Positions 21,570 through 33,383 of a DNA stretch of 64,000 bases are shown one piece after another. The notes beneath the pieces are model-generated. The model ran no database searches and had not been told where the DNA came from. It saw nothing but the letters and a program-made list of their open reading frames with translations. The translations under genes were made by a program, and so were the position numbers. Location: assembly GCA_016169945.1 (NCBI GenBank), contig JADLSH010000133.1:496001-560000 (forward strand). The letters run 5' to 3'. The stretch's first letter is position 1, and every line of letters begins with the position of its first letter. Source of the stretch: Trachythela sp. YZ-2020. Its lineage: Eukaryota; Cnidaria; Anthozoa; Malacalcyonacea; Clavulariidae.

Positions 21570-22106
21570 TATCAAAATCGTTTGATGCAAAATTCTCAAA
21601 TCTTGGAGCTACGGGCCGCTTTGGACCTACTTCGCTTGGTTCCTACTATGTGGGTGAGGACCACGAGAACATGGTGACTGTTCTGAGAGGTATGCAGTAC
21701 TGGAGAGTTCCATATACTGGTATATACGAAATCACAGTAGTCGGTGCGCCTGGAGGATACGATACGCGCGGACCATCTGCTCGAGGTCGGGGTGCATACA
21801 TGAGAGGCGATTTTGATTTTAACAAAAGAGATGTGTTGAAAATATTGGTTGGACAAGAAGGCGTTAAAAATACTGTCTACTATGCAGCAGGAGGAGGCGG
21901 AGGAACATTTGTAGCTACATCATCGAACACTCCACTCATTGTTGCTGGTGGTGGGGGTGGGATCAATGGACTGACGTCTAGGTTGACAAACTCTGATGCA
22001 AGTCTCGCGAAATCAGGGAGAACAAATGGATGTAAAAGAAGCTGTTCTATTTGGTCTGGCGGTGTTGACGGAAAGGGTTCTTTGCAAGCAGACAGTAGCA
22101 GCTCAG
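21570..22106 (+). CDS. Secreted glycine-rich-domain protein, penultimate exon
   Basis: A TTTTAG acceptor precedes 21570 and a CTCAG-GTGAGT donor follows 22106. The exon reads FSNLGATGRFGPTSLGSYYV, GEDHENMVTVLRGMQYWRVP, YTGIYEITVVGAPGG, LKILVGQEG, then AAGGGGGTFVA and PLIVAGGGGG. This order (GA.GR.GP, G.Q.W.VP.TG.Y.I...GA.GG, ILVGQ.G, GGGG, P.I.AGGGGG) is the glycine-rich domain known from ALK/LTK receptors and many invertebrate secreted proteins. The exon ends in phase 1 and joins the exon at 25628 exactly. No kinase or membrane segment follows, so a secreted or matrix protein is inferred. Confidence 0.85.
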
Positions 22107-23724
22107 GTGAGTTTCCTGCTCGACTGAAAATTATTGTATTATATATTCCAATGTTAACATTGTGTTGAAAGCAGGGCACTTATATAGTGGGTGGGTAAGA
22201 CGGAAAAAGGAGAACAAATGTTACAGATCGACGTGTAATGCGGGGCCTGATAACGAAAAATTTATTTTTACCGGCCAGCGGTTGATGTAAAGTGAATAAC
22301 GTTGGTCTATTCCTTGACAACCGTTGCTAGGTATAAACAAACATTAAGGCAGCCTTTAAAGATGAATTTTTGCAGAAGGTTTCACATTCGGTTGAAGTTT
22401 GTTTGTGGTGGCAAAAGTTGAGAAATATCCACAGAAGGAAGCAATTGGTTTCGAAAGGGAATTGCTTCTAGTTTTCACCACTAGATAATTAAACAGTTGT
22501 GGGAGAAACTGATTTTTCATGATGCCAGTAAAAGTCAGAAATATATCAAAGCTTAACACCAATTATTGCAGCAGTTTTTTCAACACTTTTGGTCTTCAAA
22601 GATATTCTCTTTTTTTGCAAGAAATTTCCAATTTCTGCCCTCAACAAATGTTAACTAGTTTCCCAGAATTTTACATACTATTTTAAAAGCTCATCTTTGG
22701 AGGCCTAACAAAATTTTCATATTTGGCGGTGATTTATAAACAAGTGTTGGCAAAAAAGGTACTAGGGAAGTCAACATAGAAGTATTCTGGGCATTAATTT
22801 TGCACTGATTTGAAACTTTTCCAAATAGATACAAACCCATACCAACTCCATGAAGTTTCTATATACCTATTCTAGTCTGGAATAATTGGTACAGCACACG
22901 CCCTGATAAGGACCTACAACTACAGCACACAATAATGAACATATTTCGCTTTCCCAAACTAGTTAGGGACTGACTATTAGAAAAGTGATGTGGGGAGGGG
23001 ATTTTCGGAGACGCAATAATTTTTTATGTACACCTATAAAAGTAAATTTAAATTTAAAGTGAAATTTACAGGCCTTAAAGAGGCTTACAACTTAAAGAGG
23101 TTTCCCAAAGGAACTGCTACTCGTCCAGGATATTATTTTACAAGAAACTACCACAAAAAAAGCACCACAACTAGAACTTCATCAAAATTCTGAGGTAGAG
23201 GATGAAGGAAATCAAAGTGAAGTTGATACTACTCTATGTGAAACAAATATTGAGATAAATAATGAGAGACGATCAGAGACAGAAGACCTATCAATAGATA
23301 TGGTCATAACATATCAAAGTTTCAGGACTAATTATCAATTAATATTCTGAATATAACGACAGGAAGCGTATAACATGCAAATTTATTCCATTTTCGTGAA
23401 TATCCATACCATATCACTTAAACTATATTGTCCATTGAATTTCTCACAAAATATATTTTTCAAATTATGTATGAAAATGCTTGAAATGTTTAAACATAAT
23501 GTAGATAATATATTACTGCAATCTATATATGCAGCATTGCATATTCTAGCTATGACAAATAGGCGCTGCATTCATTGCATGTTAGGTTTCGAATATAACT
23601 CATTTTTACTAAATTGATACTAAATGACTAAAGTTAAACGTTAAGAACGCACACAGGAAAATAACCGAGACTAACTTGTAGTATTGAAGCAAATCCATGC
23701 GTTTTCACGCAGGGTATTTATAGA

Positions 23725-24335
23725 TTACTTAATGGTTGGTGAGAGCGTGCGATTTTTATTTACGAGTTGTGAAGGATCGCTAAACAAACGAGTGAGCGCA
23801 GCGAACGAGTGCGTTTAGCGATCCTTCGCAACGAGTAAATAATAAAAATCGTACAAACGAACCAACCATTAAGTTATTTGTTTATTATATAAGTATAGTC
23901 TATAGAGATATTTATGTAACACTGACAGACTCACAGCGAACAACACGCAAGCGAAGTATATCTAGCCTCAAAAACCGATTTCTTAACGCTTATTTCTTCA
24001 TTTTCTTGCTCAAATTCTAATCAAACAGGTTTATCTTAAGTATTTTTAGCCTTGAGTGCCTTTCTTGATGGTAATATAGTTTCTTCATTAGCGAAGAACG
24101 TAGTAAAACTCTCGCTAAAACCTGGCGCCATGTTTACAATTTTGAGCGCGAAAACACTAGCCAATCAAAACGCTCGGACGATAAATTTCACATGTGAGAA
24201 AAATCGTCCGACTATAATCAGAACGCTCGGACGATAAATTTCACATGTAAAAAATATCGTCCGCCGTGAGAATACGATTTTTATTTCACCTTTCTACTGC
24301 ACGGAAATCTCTATACTTATATAATAAAAATAAAT
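23725..24335. mobile_element. Foldback cluster
   Basis: A palindrome at 23735-23870 has arms with GCGATTTTTATTTACGAGTTG and AGGATCGCTAAAC and a short centre. TTTATTATATAAGTATAG at 23880-23897 is repeated in reverse at about 24313-24330, bounding a second element. Inside, a 53-bp unit with CGCTCGGACGATAAATTTCA is tandemly duplicated at 24171 and 24224. Non-coding. Confidence 0.7.
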
Positions 24336-24365
24336 ATATCAACTATAGAGGGCACTCAGAGATTG

Positions 24366-24840
24366 CATACCTCCGCCAAGCTTTTAGGTGAGGTTTAACC
24401 CCTTGCCTTGTTTACGTTTCTCTGGCAGGCAAAAGCTTTCTAAAGCTCCCAAGAGAGCTTCGCTATTATTATATGCATTGATTGAATCACAATAGAGGTC
24501 TGAACATTATCTTTTGTATAATCAGAATTTTCCCGGTAGTAAAATGTAAACAAGGCAAGGAGTATATTCATGCATAAAATATACATGCATTAATTACGCG
24601 CTCGGTTCTGTTCAGCCGGGGAAAGCAAGACAAACTTTCGTAAATTTCTCGTCCAATTTTTATCCAAACTCAACCAAAATTTAATCAATTTGTCCTCCTA
24701 GCCGATGGCTATTAGCTCTACAAAATTTCGTATCACAATGCTTGATATATATTGAGTTATCGTGCTCACAGACAAACACACACACATACGCGCGCGCACA
24801 CACACAGACCCAGGTGAAAACATAACCTCCTTTGGCCGGT
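24366..24840. repeat. Retroposon-like repeat (RTE/SINE-type end)
   Basis: The block runs from CATACCTCCGCCAAGC to AACATAACCTCCTTTGGCC and includes GTTATCGTGCTCACAGACAA and a CA-rich stretch. I recall similar text at the 3' ends of RTE-type retroposons, but no coding part is left to confirm this. Confidence 0.4.
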
Positions 24841-25627
24841 TGTACGTTTAAAACTCTTAACTACTTTTTAACTACCCGTTTTGTAGAAGTGTGTTTAAAT
24901 CTTGTCGCGAAACACTCGGCATTGTGTGGCCGCTGAATAGTATTCCTAGAGCACAAAGTAAGAAGGGGTCCGACTGTCTACCTTTCGAAATTTGCTATGT
25001 CGACCAGCTTTCTCCACGGTTTTTCCAACTGTTGTGACAAGAACATCGCTTGCCCAAAGGCTCTCAAAGTTATCGAATTTATCCAAACACATGTTTTCGA
25101 TATCTTTTGGATATCTAAACAATACTTTTGCTGCTGTGTTATAAAATTACTCTACTCATGTACTCAAATGCCGAATTCGATTCTAAAACACGCCATGTAC
25201 ACGGAAAGAAAAGCAACAATTATACAGTATCATATTAAGTAATATGATGAGAATTGTAGGCAATTTCCAACATAATTAGGTCACAGCGAAATTCCAATAC
25301 TTCTGTTTTTAGTTAATATAGTTCTTAATGTTAAACTGTTTCATTTTGGATCAATTTCTCGAACCATCGAATCAATTACTGGGATGTCTTCCGATATGGT
25401 CTTGTTGGGAAATATTTTCTCCATATTTTAACACCAAAAAGAATCATACATTTGAAAGCTTAGGACTTTATTGCTTTACGGAGTGTATGTGTTGCAGGAT
25501 AATTTATCTCATAAAATCGAGAAAATGTAATTATGCTGCAAAAAGTATTCAGATAATACAAAACAAATTATGTATGAAATTATTGTCATCACTAACAGAA
25601 AAATATTATATTTATGTTTTCTTGAAG

Positions 25628-25971
25628 GTGGTGGTGGGGGCGGATTCTACAGCAATGGACGTAGCAGTAAAGACTTTGGTGGAGCCTCTGGATGGGGCGG
25701 GGAAGGGGGAAGAGGATTTATTCAAGGAGGAGCAGGGGGTCGCGCTCTGTACAATAAAGCCGTCGGAGGATTTGGCGGAGGTGCAGGTGCGTATGGATCC
25801 AGTGGAGGTGCAGGAGGAGGAGGGGGGTATTCTGGAGGAGCATCAGGTGATGGTGCAAGTTCTTCATGTGGAGGAGGTGGTGGGTCTTTCAATAGTGGAA
25901 AGAATCAAGTGAAAATGGAGGGATATCTTTCTAACGGTCATGGTTATGTCGAAATAAAACTCCTGATTTAA
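25628..25971 (+). CDS. Secreted glycine-rich-domain protein, last exon
   Basis: A TTGAAG acceptor precedes 25628, with phase matching the 22106 donor (G|GT). The exon is dominated by glycine blocks: GGGGGFYSNGRSS, GGASGWGGEGGRGF, GGFGGGAG, GGAGGGGGYSGG and SCGGGGGSFN. It ends in a short hydrophobic strand, GHGYVEIKLLI, before TAA at 25969-25971. The closing GHGYV.I strand is the usual end of this domain type. With no transmembrane segment after it, the protein stops at the domain end. A different + strand frame through this exon is open by chance because of codon bias. Confidence 0.85.
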
Positions 25972-28095
25972 GACATGAATCGTGTTTGTTCGCCCATGTT
26001 AATCCTGAATTATTGAAATAGCTATTTTTGATCAAACGTGTAATATTACCTTTATTTTTTTGCTTCGAAAATCATGTTATTGTACATCGTTTGTAATGTA
26101 ACTACGTGACAATCTGTTTTAAAATTTGTAAACAATTATTAAGTGATTTAATCTTTCAATAGGGAATACCTTATACTCGATGTTTTGCACTAATGTTTAT
26201 GTAATCATATGGGTGCGATATTTACTGTAAAGGGTGTGACATAATTAGCACTCACTCTCGGTTAGTAAGTAGTATATATTATATTATATTATAACATATT
26301 ATATTATATCATATCATATCATATCATATCATATTATATTATATTATATTATATTATATTAGTCAACATATTACATATTATAGGCAAAATTTAAAAATTC
26401 TACAAATTTCGGCTTTAAAGAAAAAATCAGAGGTGTCAACAGATATAGTCTTATTCACCAATGTTTAAACTATAAGAAAATGCTATTTGGCAGCTTGTAA
26501 CAAAAGATGCCATCACACAAATTTTTTAGATCATTTTTAAGTATTGGCCAGCCGTCTATACCGGAGTTTTGCGAGGGAGCTAGGAAACGGCAAGTTATTC
26601 CTTAGTAGGAATAGAAACACAACGAATTTTTGCATGTTAGGAGATAGATTTAGAACTAGGATTTGGGAATAAAACTGCTTGGGCACCCATTTGGTTATTT
26701 TCTGTCGTTTAAAGTATCATTTCCCTATCAGCTTCACTCTCTCTACTTCTTTTTTTAATTTATGATATTTTCCACCATTTTCAAGTCCAGTTTTACTCGC
26801 AGCATCCGTCTCCTGCCTTTTCAAGATCTACTGATTGATTTGGTTTTGAGTGTTCTTTAGCACTTGTACCATGGCCTGAAAAAATCACAGAAGTAGTGCC
26901 AGTGCGCTTTTGGATTTCACAATTTGCTAACTCAACAGTTACCCCCTTCATTTGAAGCGGTGTCGCATCCCTCTAGGAACAGTAATTCGTAAATATATTG
27001 TAAGGTTATATATACCATCCAGGCCTTCCCAGGAAGAATATGGTAGGGGTGCAACCAATCACACTTCTTGAGCTATCTAGGCGTGCAGTGGAGTGTGATC
27101 AATGTTTCATTCCCTGCATGGTCAGCAGGCCACACAGCTTTTTTAAAACTGTTTAATAATAGTTAGCGACTAGACTAAAATCTGGTTATAGAATGTTAAA
27201 ATATGAAGCACAGCTACCAGAGAATATGACAAAGTAAACACTAAATAAAAGAGCTTAGAAGACGTCTAATTTCTGGCAATTTGCGCCGAAAAGATAAAAT
27301 ATTATAGTTTTGTTGTTTTGCGTTGTAGCCTAATCGAGCTTATCGATGCGTGCGATCAATCGCACTTCTTGCGAAACCTGGCCTGGCGTGTGTCAAGGTG
27401 TGCGTGTGTGATCGCACGCCATTCCAAGGAAGGCCTTCCATCCATTGAAACAAACACAAATTTTCCAAATGGGTGGCATGCCATAAAAAGTCATCACCCC
27501 CCCAGAAATTCTATTTGGAGTTTCAGTCGGCAGAAGTGCTATTTTAGTCGACAGACAAAAATATTTTTGATGACTAACAACAATGTAGTCGGTACAAGTT
27601 CGTTAGTCAGTCGGTTGAAAGGACCTTACACCCCCCCTGATAAATTTTCTGAGGACGGCCCTGACTTCAGTGACTTTTAAAATTACAATAGTGTTAACAT
27701 AGAATGTTGATAATTCAACTAAGAATCATGAAGGGCCGTAAGTAAATCTCTGGCTAATGAGTCACTATATTGTAAGTGATAAATTTTTGTCAAAAACTGA
27801 AATAATTTCTGGAACATAAAGTAAAAGGCGGGGGGGGGTGAGCTGGGGAAAATAGGGGGTGGGTCACTATTTTTGAGCACGGCGCCCCAAAGGGTGGGTC
27901 AGCAAAAGGTAGGTGCAAAGTAAAGGGTGGGTCATGTAAAAATATGCAGAAATTGTTGAAAGTGCATGTATAATATTATAATAAAAATAAAACATATCAC
28001 GATTAATGACACAAATTCACACATGATCGTTAATATTTATATATTGAAAATAACTAACAACAACATTTTTGTACAAGAAGTAGATTACTCCAGCT
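25972..28095. other. 3' flank of the glycine-rich gene and intergenic repeats
   Basis: An ATATT/ATATC microsatellite occupies 26274-26361. An inverted pair (CCAGGCCTTCCCAGGAAG near 27017 and CAAGGAAGGCCTTCC near 27423) may bound a roughly 420-bp non-coding element. G-rich low-complexity DNA with repeated GGGTGGGTCA lies at 27825-27935. No gene is recognised. Confidence 0.5.
26274..26361. repeat. ATATT pentamer microsatellite
   Basis: TATAT and ATATC pentamers in tandem over about 88 bases. Confidence 0.95.
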
Positions 28096-28459
28096 TTACT
28101 GACACAACTTATTAAATGTCATTTGGATCATACTGATCATCGGTTTCATTGCTACTGCTATCACTAGCATTTAAATCCTTAGGAATTAATGTCTCAACTA
28201 CAGAAATAACCGCCTGTGTGAACATATTCATATCTATCATTGATCTTAGATAGCGTAAATCATTCTTTTTAATTGATGAAATAATACTTTTATTGAGGTG
28301 TGTGGTGTCCACTGTCTCTCCATAAGTACAACTGTTACCAGGAAGGATTATCATACCAAAAATCCTTTTCATGTTCTTTTCTTGACGCTCTTCTCGCCGT
28401 TTTTCAGATTTTGCTTTGTTCTCCTTTTGCCTTCTCTTTCTTGATGTTGCATAGGTCAA
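28096..28459 (-). CDS. Unrecognised basic/acidic protein fragment
   Basis: The minus-strand frame reads a very basic helix (SRKRRQKENKAKSEKRREER), a middle part with TTHLNKSIISSIKKND, and an acidic serine-rich end before the stop. It could be the last exon of an unseen gene or part of a repeat. No family is recognised. The basic stretch could act as a nuclear signal; this is inference only. Confidence 0.25.
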
Positions 28460-28654
28460 CCCTATGAGAAACTCCCTAAAGTAACTAAATACAAAATAAG
28501 TTTAAAAAATATATATGTAAATTACGTATATACATAAAAAAAGCAAAATAAATAAATAAATACATAAATATATAAATAAATAATATATAAACTAATTGAT
28601 CAAATTGATGCGAAGTTATCAAGGCTTGGCGAACTACTGCCTGAAAATAGGAAA

Positions 28655-29773
28655 AAAGACCTATTGACACCGAAAGGCATGCTCACAGAACGATCTTCCA
28701 CAAGGAGAGCAAGAAATGTTTTAATCAGTGCAAAAGAAGGCTAGCAAACAGTCTCGTTGACGAAAACCGAGTTCAACGGCGGAGAGTGAGCAGTGTTGCA
28801 CCGAGGGCCCTGTATAGTGAGGATGAAGAGTTTATTAGAAAGGCAATTGAGGACAAGGGCACTGCTCATGGAAGGCGTCATGATGCTGTGTTATATGTAA
28901 ATCATAGAGTCAAGAAAAAGGATTTCCTAACAGTTGCAAATTACTCCTTATTTAAGCGAGGCAGGAAGCTTATGAGAAGTGCAACCACTGTACAGAATAT
29001 AGCAAGGCCAAAGAACAAGAAATCCAGAGCATCGAAATTACATTGAGGAAAAGGACGTTTCTGTGCCAAAAACCCACCAAAAACAGAACAGGAAGATAAC
29101 GAATGCACACACCATCAGAGAAAGCACATTAAAAATGCGAAATCCGATCTGTTTCCAAAGATGGCCTTGTTATCTCTATGGATGGTAAAGCGTATCTACG
29201 TCCGGGGACTGACGTTGGATTCCGCAACACTAAATTGGGTAAAATATATGATGTTTCAGACAGAGAGAAATCCAGAAAACTTCCACAGCATGACTTAAGT
29301 ACTCCAGAGGTACATGTCACACCTTCATCATTCCGTTTTATGGCTGTGCATCAAGAAGTTATCGATGGAAAACCTCATTTGGTAAATGATACTGATCAGA
29401 CAATTGTGACTGTTAGGCCTAAAAAACTTCATACGTAGTTCGGAGAGTGTTTGGGCCTCAGAGACAAGGATGCTTAGGAGAGAGCTCCCTCAGCTATTTG
29501 AAGTCACGAAAGGTCCATATCGGTATAGTAGTATTCTTTTACAGCCATTTTCACGATTGTGTTTTCTATTTTCATGATACAACGACGTATGATGATATTA
29601 TGGCTGTGACAGAAAGCTCTGACTGCGAGTTTCGCAAATATGAAATGACTCGTTTGATATGGCTCAAGAATGAGCTAAACGAAGCACTACAAAGATGGTA
29701 CGAGGATAAACTTGATATTCAACCCGAGGAAGTTGCTCATGTAAATGAGTTAAAGGATACAGTAACTATTTAG
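28655..29773 (+). pseudogene. Decayed repeat-family protein gene (HGRRHD ... AYLRPGTDVGF ... LPQ.D)
   Basis: From about 28680 one frame reads KCFNQCKRRLANSLVDENR, then EDKGTAHGRRHDAVLY and RSATTVQNIARPKN. After frameshifts it continues CAKNPPKTE, HHQRKHIKNAKSDLF, MDGKAYLRPGTDVGF, SRKLPQHD, VHVTPSSFRF and, in a third frame, RRELPQLFEVTK. The order of blocks recalls a multi-copy protein family in cnidarian genomes for which I have no name. At least three frameshifts show that it is dead. It lies upstream of, and on the same strand as, the zinc-finger companion gene; whether it belongs to the same transposon is unknown. Confidence 0.5.
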
Positions 29774-30220
29774 ATGCAGGAACGTTTCCGATCCTAGTCT
29801 AAACAATTTTATGAAATGTTTGTAAATCAATTGAGCATTTTATGAATATTATAGACATAGAAAATCACCAAAAAATTCAATAATCATCCATCAAGTTCAC
29901 TTATTGCTATTTAAAACGTCAGAAAACAGAAGCTATCAAAATGTCACATAACACAGCATTTGCATTTGGCACTTAATTAAGAAAGGCAAAACATATTGTG
30001 CACAGTCATTAAGCTTTGTAATCATTATATGGATCTATTGTTGTGAAATATATGCTTGCCGCCACTGTCGTCAAAACTTCGCTTTTTCTGTAATGGAGTA
30101 AATAAATTTCATTCCTACCGAAGCAGTTTTTTTCAAATGAACTCGTGACTTATCTTGTGCAGCAAGTTGAAGAGGATCTTAAAGTAAACAACATTTTCTT
30201 GGCTATAGTCAACAGTATTC
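29774..30220. other. Spacer upstream of the zinc-finger gene
   Basis: AT-rich, no frame recognised. It may contain the promoter, a first intron of the companion gene, or the left end of the transposon; no terminus was identified. Confidence 0.3.
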
Positions 30221-31298
30221 TTGCATTATGTGTATTCATACATTGAAGAGGACCAGGAAGATATAGAAACTGATTTCGTGGAAGCGTTAGCGGAGATGGT
30301 GGGCGAAAAGCAGTTTCCTTGTGATAGTTGCGACAAGGTTTGCAAATCCAAAGCTGGCTTGACCAGACATGTGAATGCAAAACATCGCGATAAAACTAGT
30401 ACTACGGCAAACAAAGACGTCCCCGCACTGACAAAGGACGGATTAATCTCCATCGTGGATAAAGTGAAGTTCAAAATAACTGAGGAAGGTTATTGGGACC
30501 TTGAAATAACGTCGGATTTGGGGAAAATCACCTCGAACGATTCTCTGTTCAACGCTGTACTGCCGATATACGAGCGATTTTGTGGGAAACGAAACCAAGA
30601 TAAGTTTCTCACAGAATTCTATGAGCTTATCCCCACATCATGTGCCCTCTTGAAGTGCACAAATCAGTCATTATGTAGCCTTGTGATGATCTCCATGACA
30701 GACCACTTAGTGGCTTTGTTTAAGTCTGGGCATACTAGTCAGCTAAAGCCTTCAAGTGACAACCCACCAGAACTAAGTGAACATGAACGTGGACCCTTGT
30801 CTTACATTGCTGGGTACCTATTATCAAAACTACAAAAGAAATGTTCAAGTAAACCCAATGACGAGCTCCAGACATTATTGCAAAATATGAAATGTCCTGG
30901 TGTTGAGAACACCTATATCGATGCTCGCAGTAGAGGTGGACTTGTGACACCATGCAAGGACTTGGTGGAGATTGTAGAGATTGTCGAGGTAATATTTCGA
31001 CAAATTAATTGCCAACCAAAACGATTTACTGAAGAAAATTCCATGCGACACCTTATGCAATGATGCACTTGAGTCACCATTGCTCAAATCACTGTGGGAA
31101 AACATTTTGCACGGATGCAACCAAGAGTTGTCAAAACAAACTACCAAGCTTTGCCTGGAAAACATTATAAAACTATATTTAAAGGTCCGCAGCTTTTCAT
31201 ATGCAAAAGACTACATAAGCAAATTTAAAATTCAACAAAAAGCAGCAAGGAGCAAAGGACTGCGGAAAGAACTAAAAAGGCAGAGTCAGAAGTCATGA
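30221..31298 (+). CDS. C2H2 zinc-finger companion protein of the P-type transposon (copy 2)
   Basis: Domains in order: an acidic start; one classical C2H2 finger, FPCDSCDKVCKSKAGLTRHV then NAKH (CX2CX12HX4H); a middle alpha-rich part (LPIYERFCGKRNQDKFLTEF); the motif LSYIAGYLLSKLQKKC; RGGLVTPCKDLVEIVE; and, after a frameshift or short gap near 31065, CLENIIKLYLKVRSFSYAKD with a basic tail ending at 31298. Copy 1 (4573-5305, -) shares everything after the finger. The 30221 start (MHYVYSY) may be intron-derived, because the conserved part begins at EEDQED. The function is unknown. A DNA-binding partner or regulator of the facing transposase is my inference from its position. Confidence 0.65.
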
Positions 31299-32183
31299 TT
31301 GAAAATTGCATATACTGTACTTTCATTGTAACTGGAATATATTGCATAATGCATACCATACTAAGTAATCAGTGCATTTTGAACTATTTTCAAACATATT
31401 TGAATTAGGAATATATGAAAACACTGTTGATATGAGATTATATATATAGATTAATGTTAAGGCTTTTTTTGGCCAAAACATAGTGGCTGAAGGATTGATT
31501 GCAATTCTGAGATTGCAAGTCTGATTTGTCAGAGGGTGAGGTGTTGCTCAAAAAACCATTGAATTATATAGCTGATTTTCAATATACAAGGCAGACTTAC
31601 AACCATAAGCCAGAATTTGATGTAGCAGCACACTGACTGGATCTTACCATCAATCATTGGGTCACTAATTAATAAGTCATTAATTTACCCTCAGAACAAC
31701 ATCAAGTTTCTGGCCTGACATGAGATTTCAGTAGAACTTCTATTAATTAAACCAAAATCCAGCATACTTTGTACATATTTGCAGTTATATAGTTTATCAT
31801 TAAAATACATATAAATCTACACTGTCACTGCATTCAATACTTATCTATAGACTATAGCAATCAAATTTATAGGACCAAAACCATTGATCGCAAAACAAAG
31901 ACATTTGAAAACTCAATATTTGAGTGATAAATAAACCGTATCAAAATCTTGGTTTGTGTATAACTCAAATATTGAGTCTTAAATGTCTCTTGTTCAGAGT
32001 TTGCTTTGTATTATAGATTTGTACAAGACCTTTAAAATAATTTCCATGCACTTATAACTGTCTATTGTCTCTTGTCCATAGTTTGCTTTGTATTATAATA
32101 GCTTTATATGAGACCTTTAACATAGTTCAAAATTATTTTCATGCACTTAATTATAATTGTCTGTTGACATGCATGCACAAAAG
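31299..32183. other. Spacer between the convergent genes of copy 2, with direct repeat
   Basis: A roughly 85-95 bp unit (TTTGCTTTGTATTATA, then ACCTTTAA, then CATGCACTTA) is tandemly duplicated at 31990-32165. CAATATTTGAGT near 31914 and its inverse near 31966 form a small hairpin. Non-coding. Confidence 0.6.
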
Positions 32184-32822
32184 TCATTTCTTTTTTCTAG
32201 TTCTCTTCTTTAAAGGCTCGTCACTAACAGCATACCACTTTTTCTTACCATATCTTCCCCCTGAATTGCCACTTACTGATGGGGCAATGTCTCTCTGAGC
32301 AGCAAGGGTTAGGTCATTGTATCCAAACTGTTCTGCAGAAGGATTATCTGACCGCCCTCGCAGAAGTAGTCCTCAATCACATCTTGCATGAAGCGTTCTG
32401 AAAGAACATACGAGAATCCTTCAGAAAGGAGAAACTTTATGGCTTCGATGTGCGAGTGGACGGTTATCTTGAAACCTTCATAGGTCTGGCGGGACAGAAA
32501 CATCTTTTCCCTTTGAATAGGTTTGTATGGGCCATCTCTTTCGGCAACACTTGCTCTCCAGTCTTCCAAGTACTTCAGGAAAGTACCCTTCATCCAAACA
32601 AGACGGTCATCATCAGGGCTTTCGTAGGGCTTGATCCGATCATTTCGCTTTCTTTCATGCTCCGTCAATGACCTGACATTCGAACAATCAAAAAAATCAT
32701 TGATCATCTGGCAGAACATTGCAGTGCCAACAACACTTGGATCTTCACACTCCAGCAAACAAGTTGAAACAGTTCTACTCAGGACTTGAACAGCCAGTTT
32801 TACCTTAATCATAATAATATAC

Positions 32823-33010
32823 ATTAGTAAAATTATATAGGTGATTATTGAAAATTCTCAACACTGATTGGTTGCGCTACCTCGGATTAATACGCGATAA
32901 TCACCTAAAGCGTTTTTAAGCTGCTTTTATTGTAAATATTCAATTAAAATATTTTTGAAATGTGCATTCTTTATTTTTTTCCAAATAATCACCTATGTAA
33001 TTTTACTAAA
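32823..33010. mobile_element. MITE with 23-bp inverted termini
   Basis: TAGTAAAATTATATAGGTGA on the left and the inverse of TCACCTATGTAATTTTACTA on the right bound 188 bp. Non-coding. Confidence 0.8.
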
Positions 33011-33157
33011 ACAATTATTCGCCTCGACTTCGTCTCGGTTTTTATTCACCTTGCCTTCGGCGAATAATTGTTAAATATTTAATATAAAGGTTAACTTGAT
33101 CAGCCAAGCAAAAGTAGCTGCTATGATAGAGAGAAAAATTAAAAGCAAAAATCCTAC

Positions 33158-33383
33158 TGTCAATGCAATAGAAGTGTTGATAAAATATTGCACGAATTCA
33201 GTTCATCAATTTGAAAAATACATTTGATAGAAAATTGCTCAACTTCCTGTTTACTGGCATGCTTGTTCTCAATTGGTCAATCAGTCACTGAAACAAATAG
33301 CCATTGGTCCATTCACACAAACAGGAAGTTGAGCAATTTTCTATCAAATATATTTTTCAACACTTCTATTGCATCGACAGTAA
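33158..33383. mobile_element. Foldback element with two nested arm pairs
   Basis: CTGTCAATGCAATAGAAGTG has its inverse at 33363-33382. Further in, TTTGATAGAAAATTGCTCAA plus CTTCCTGTTT is mirrored at 33319-33350. The centre carries CAATTGGTCAAT. Non-coding. Confidence 0.85.

Larger units (their letters stand above)
22107..25627 (+). other. Intron of the glycine-rich gene, repeat-filled
   Basis: A 3.5-kb intron with GT-AG ends. It holds a foldback region (23725-24335), a retroposon-like end (24366-24840), and a short acidic open frame at about 23095-23349 (reads KKAPQLELHQNSEVEDEGNQ) that lacks a start and may be a gene fragment or chance. Confidence 0.8.

Noticed and set aside
21880..22179. 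Minus-strand proline-rich frame
   Set aside because: Antisense of the glycine-rich exon.
25328..25912. Long + strand frame of 194 codons overlapping the last glycine-rich exon
   Set aside because: It is a shifted reading of the glycine-rich exon plus intron; the GGGG frame has the domain, the phase and the splice sites.
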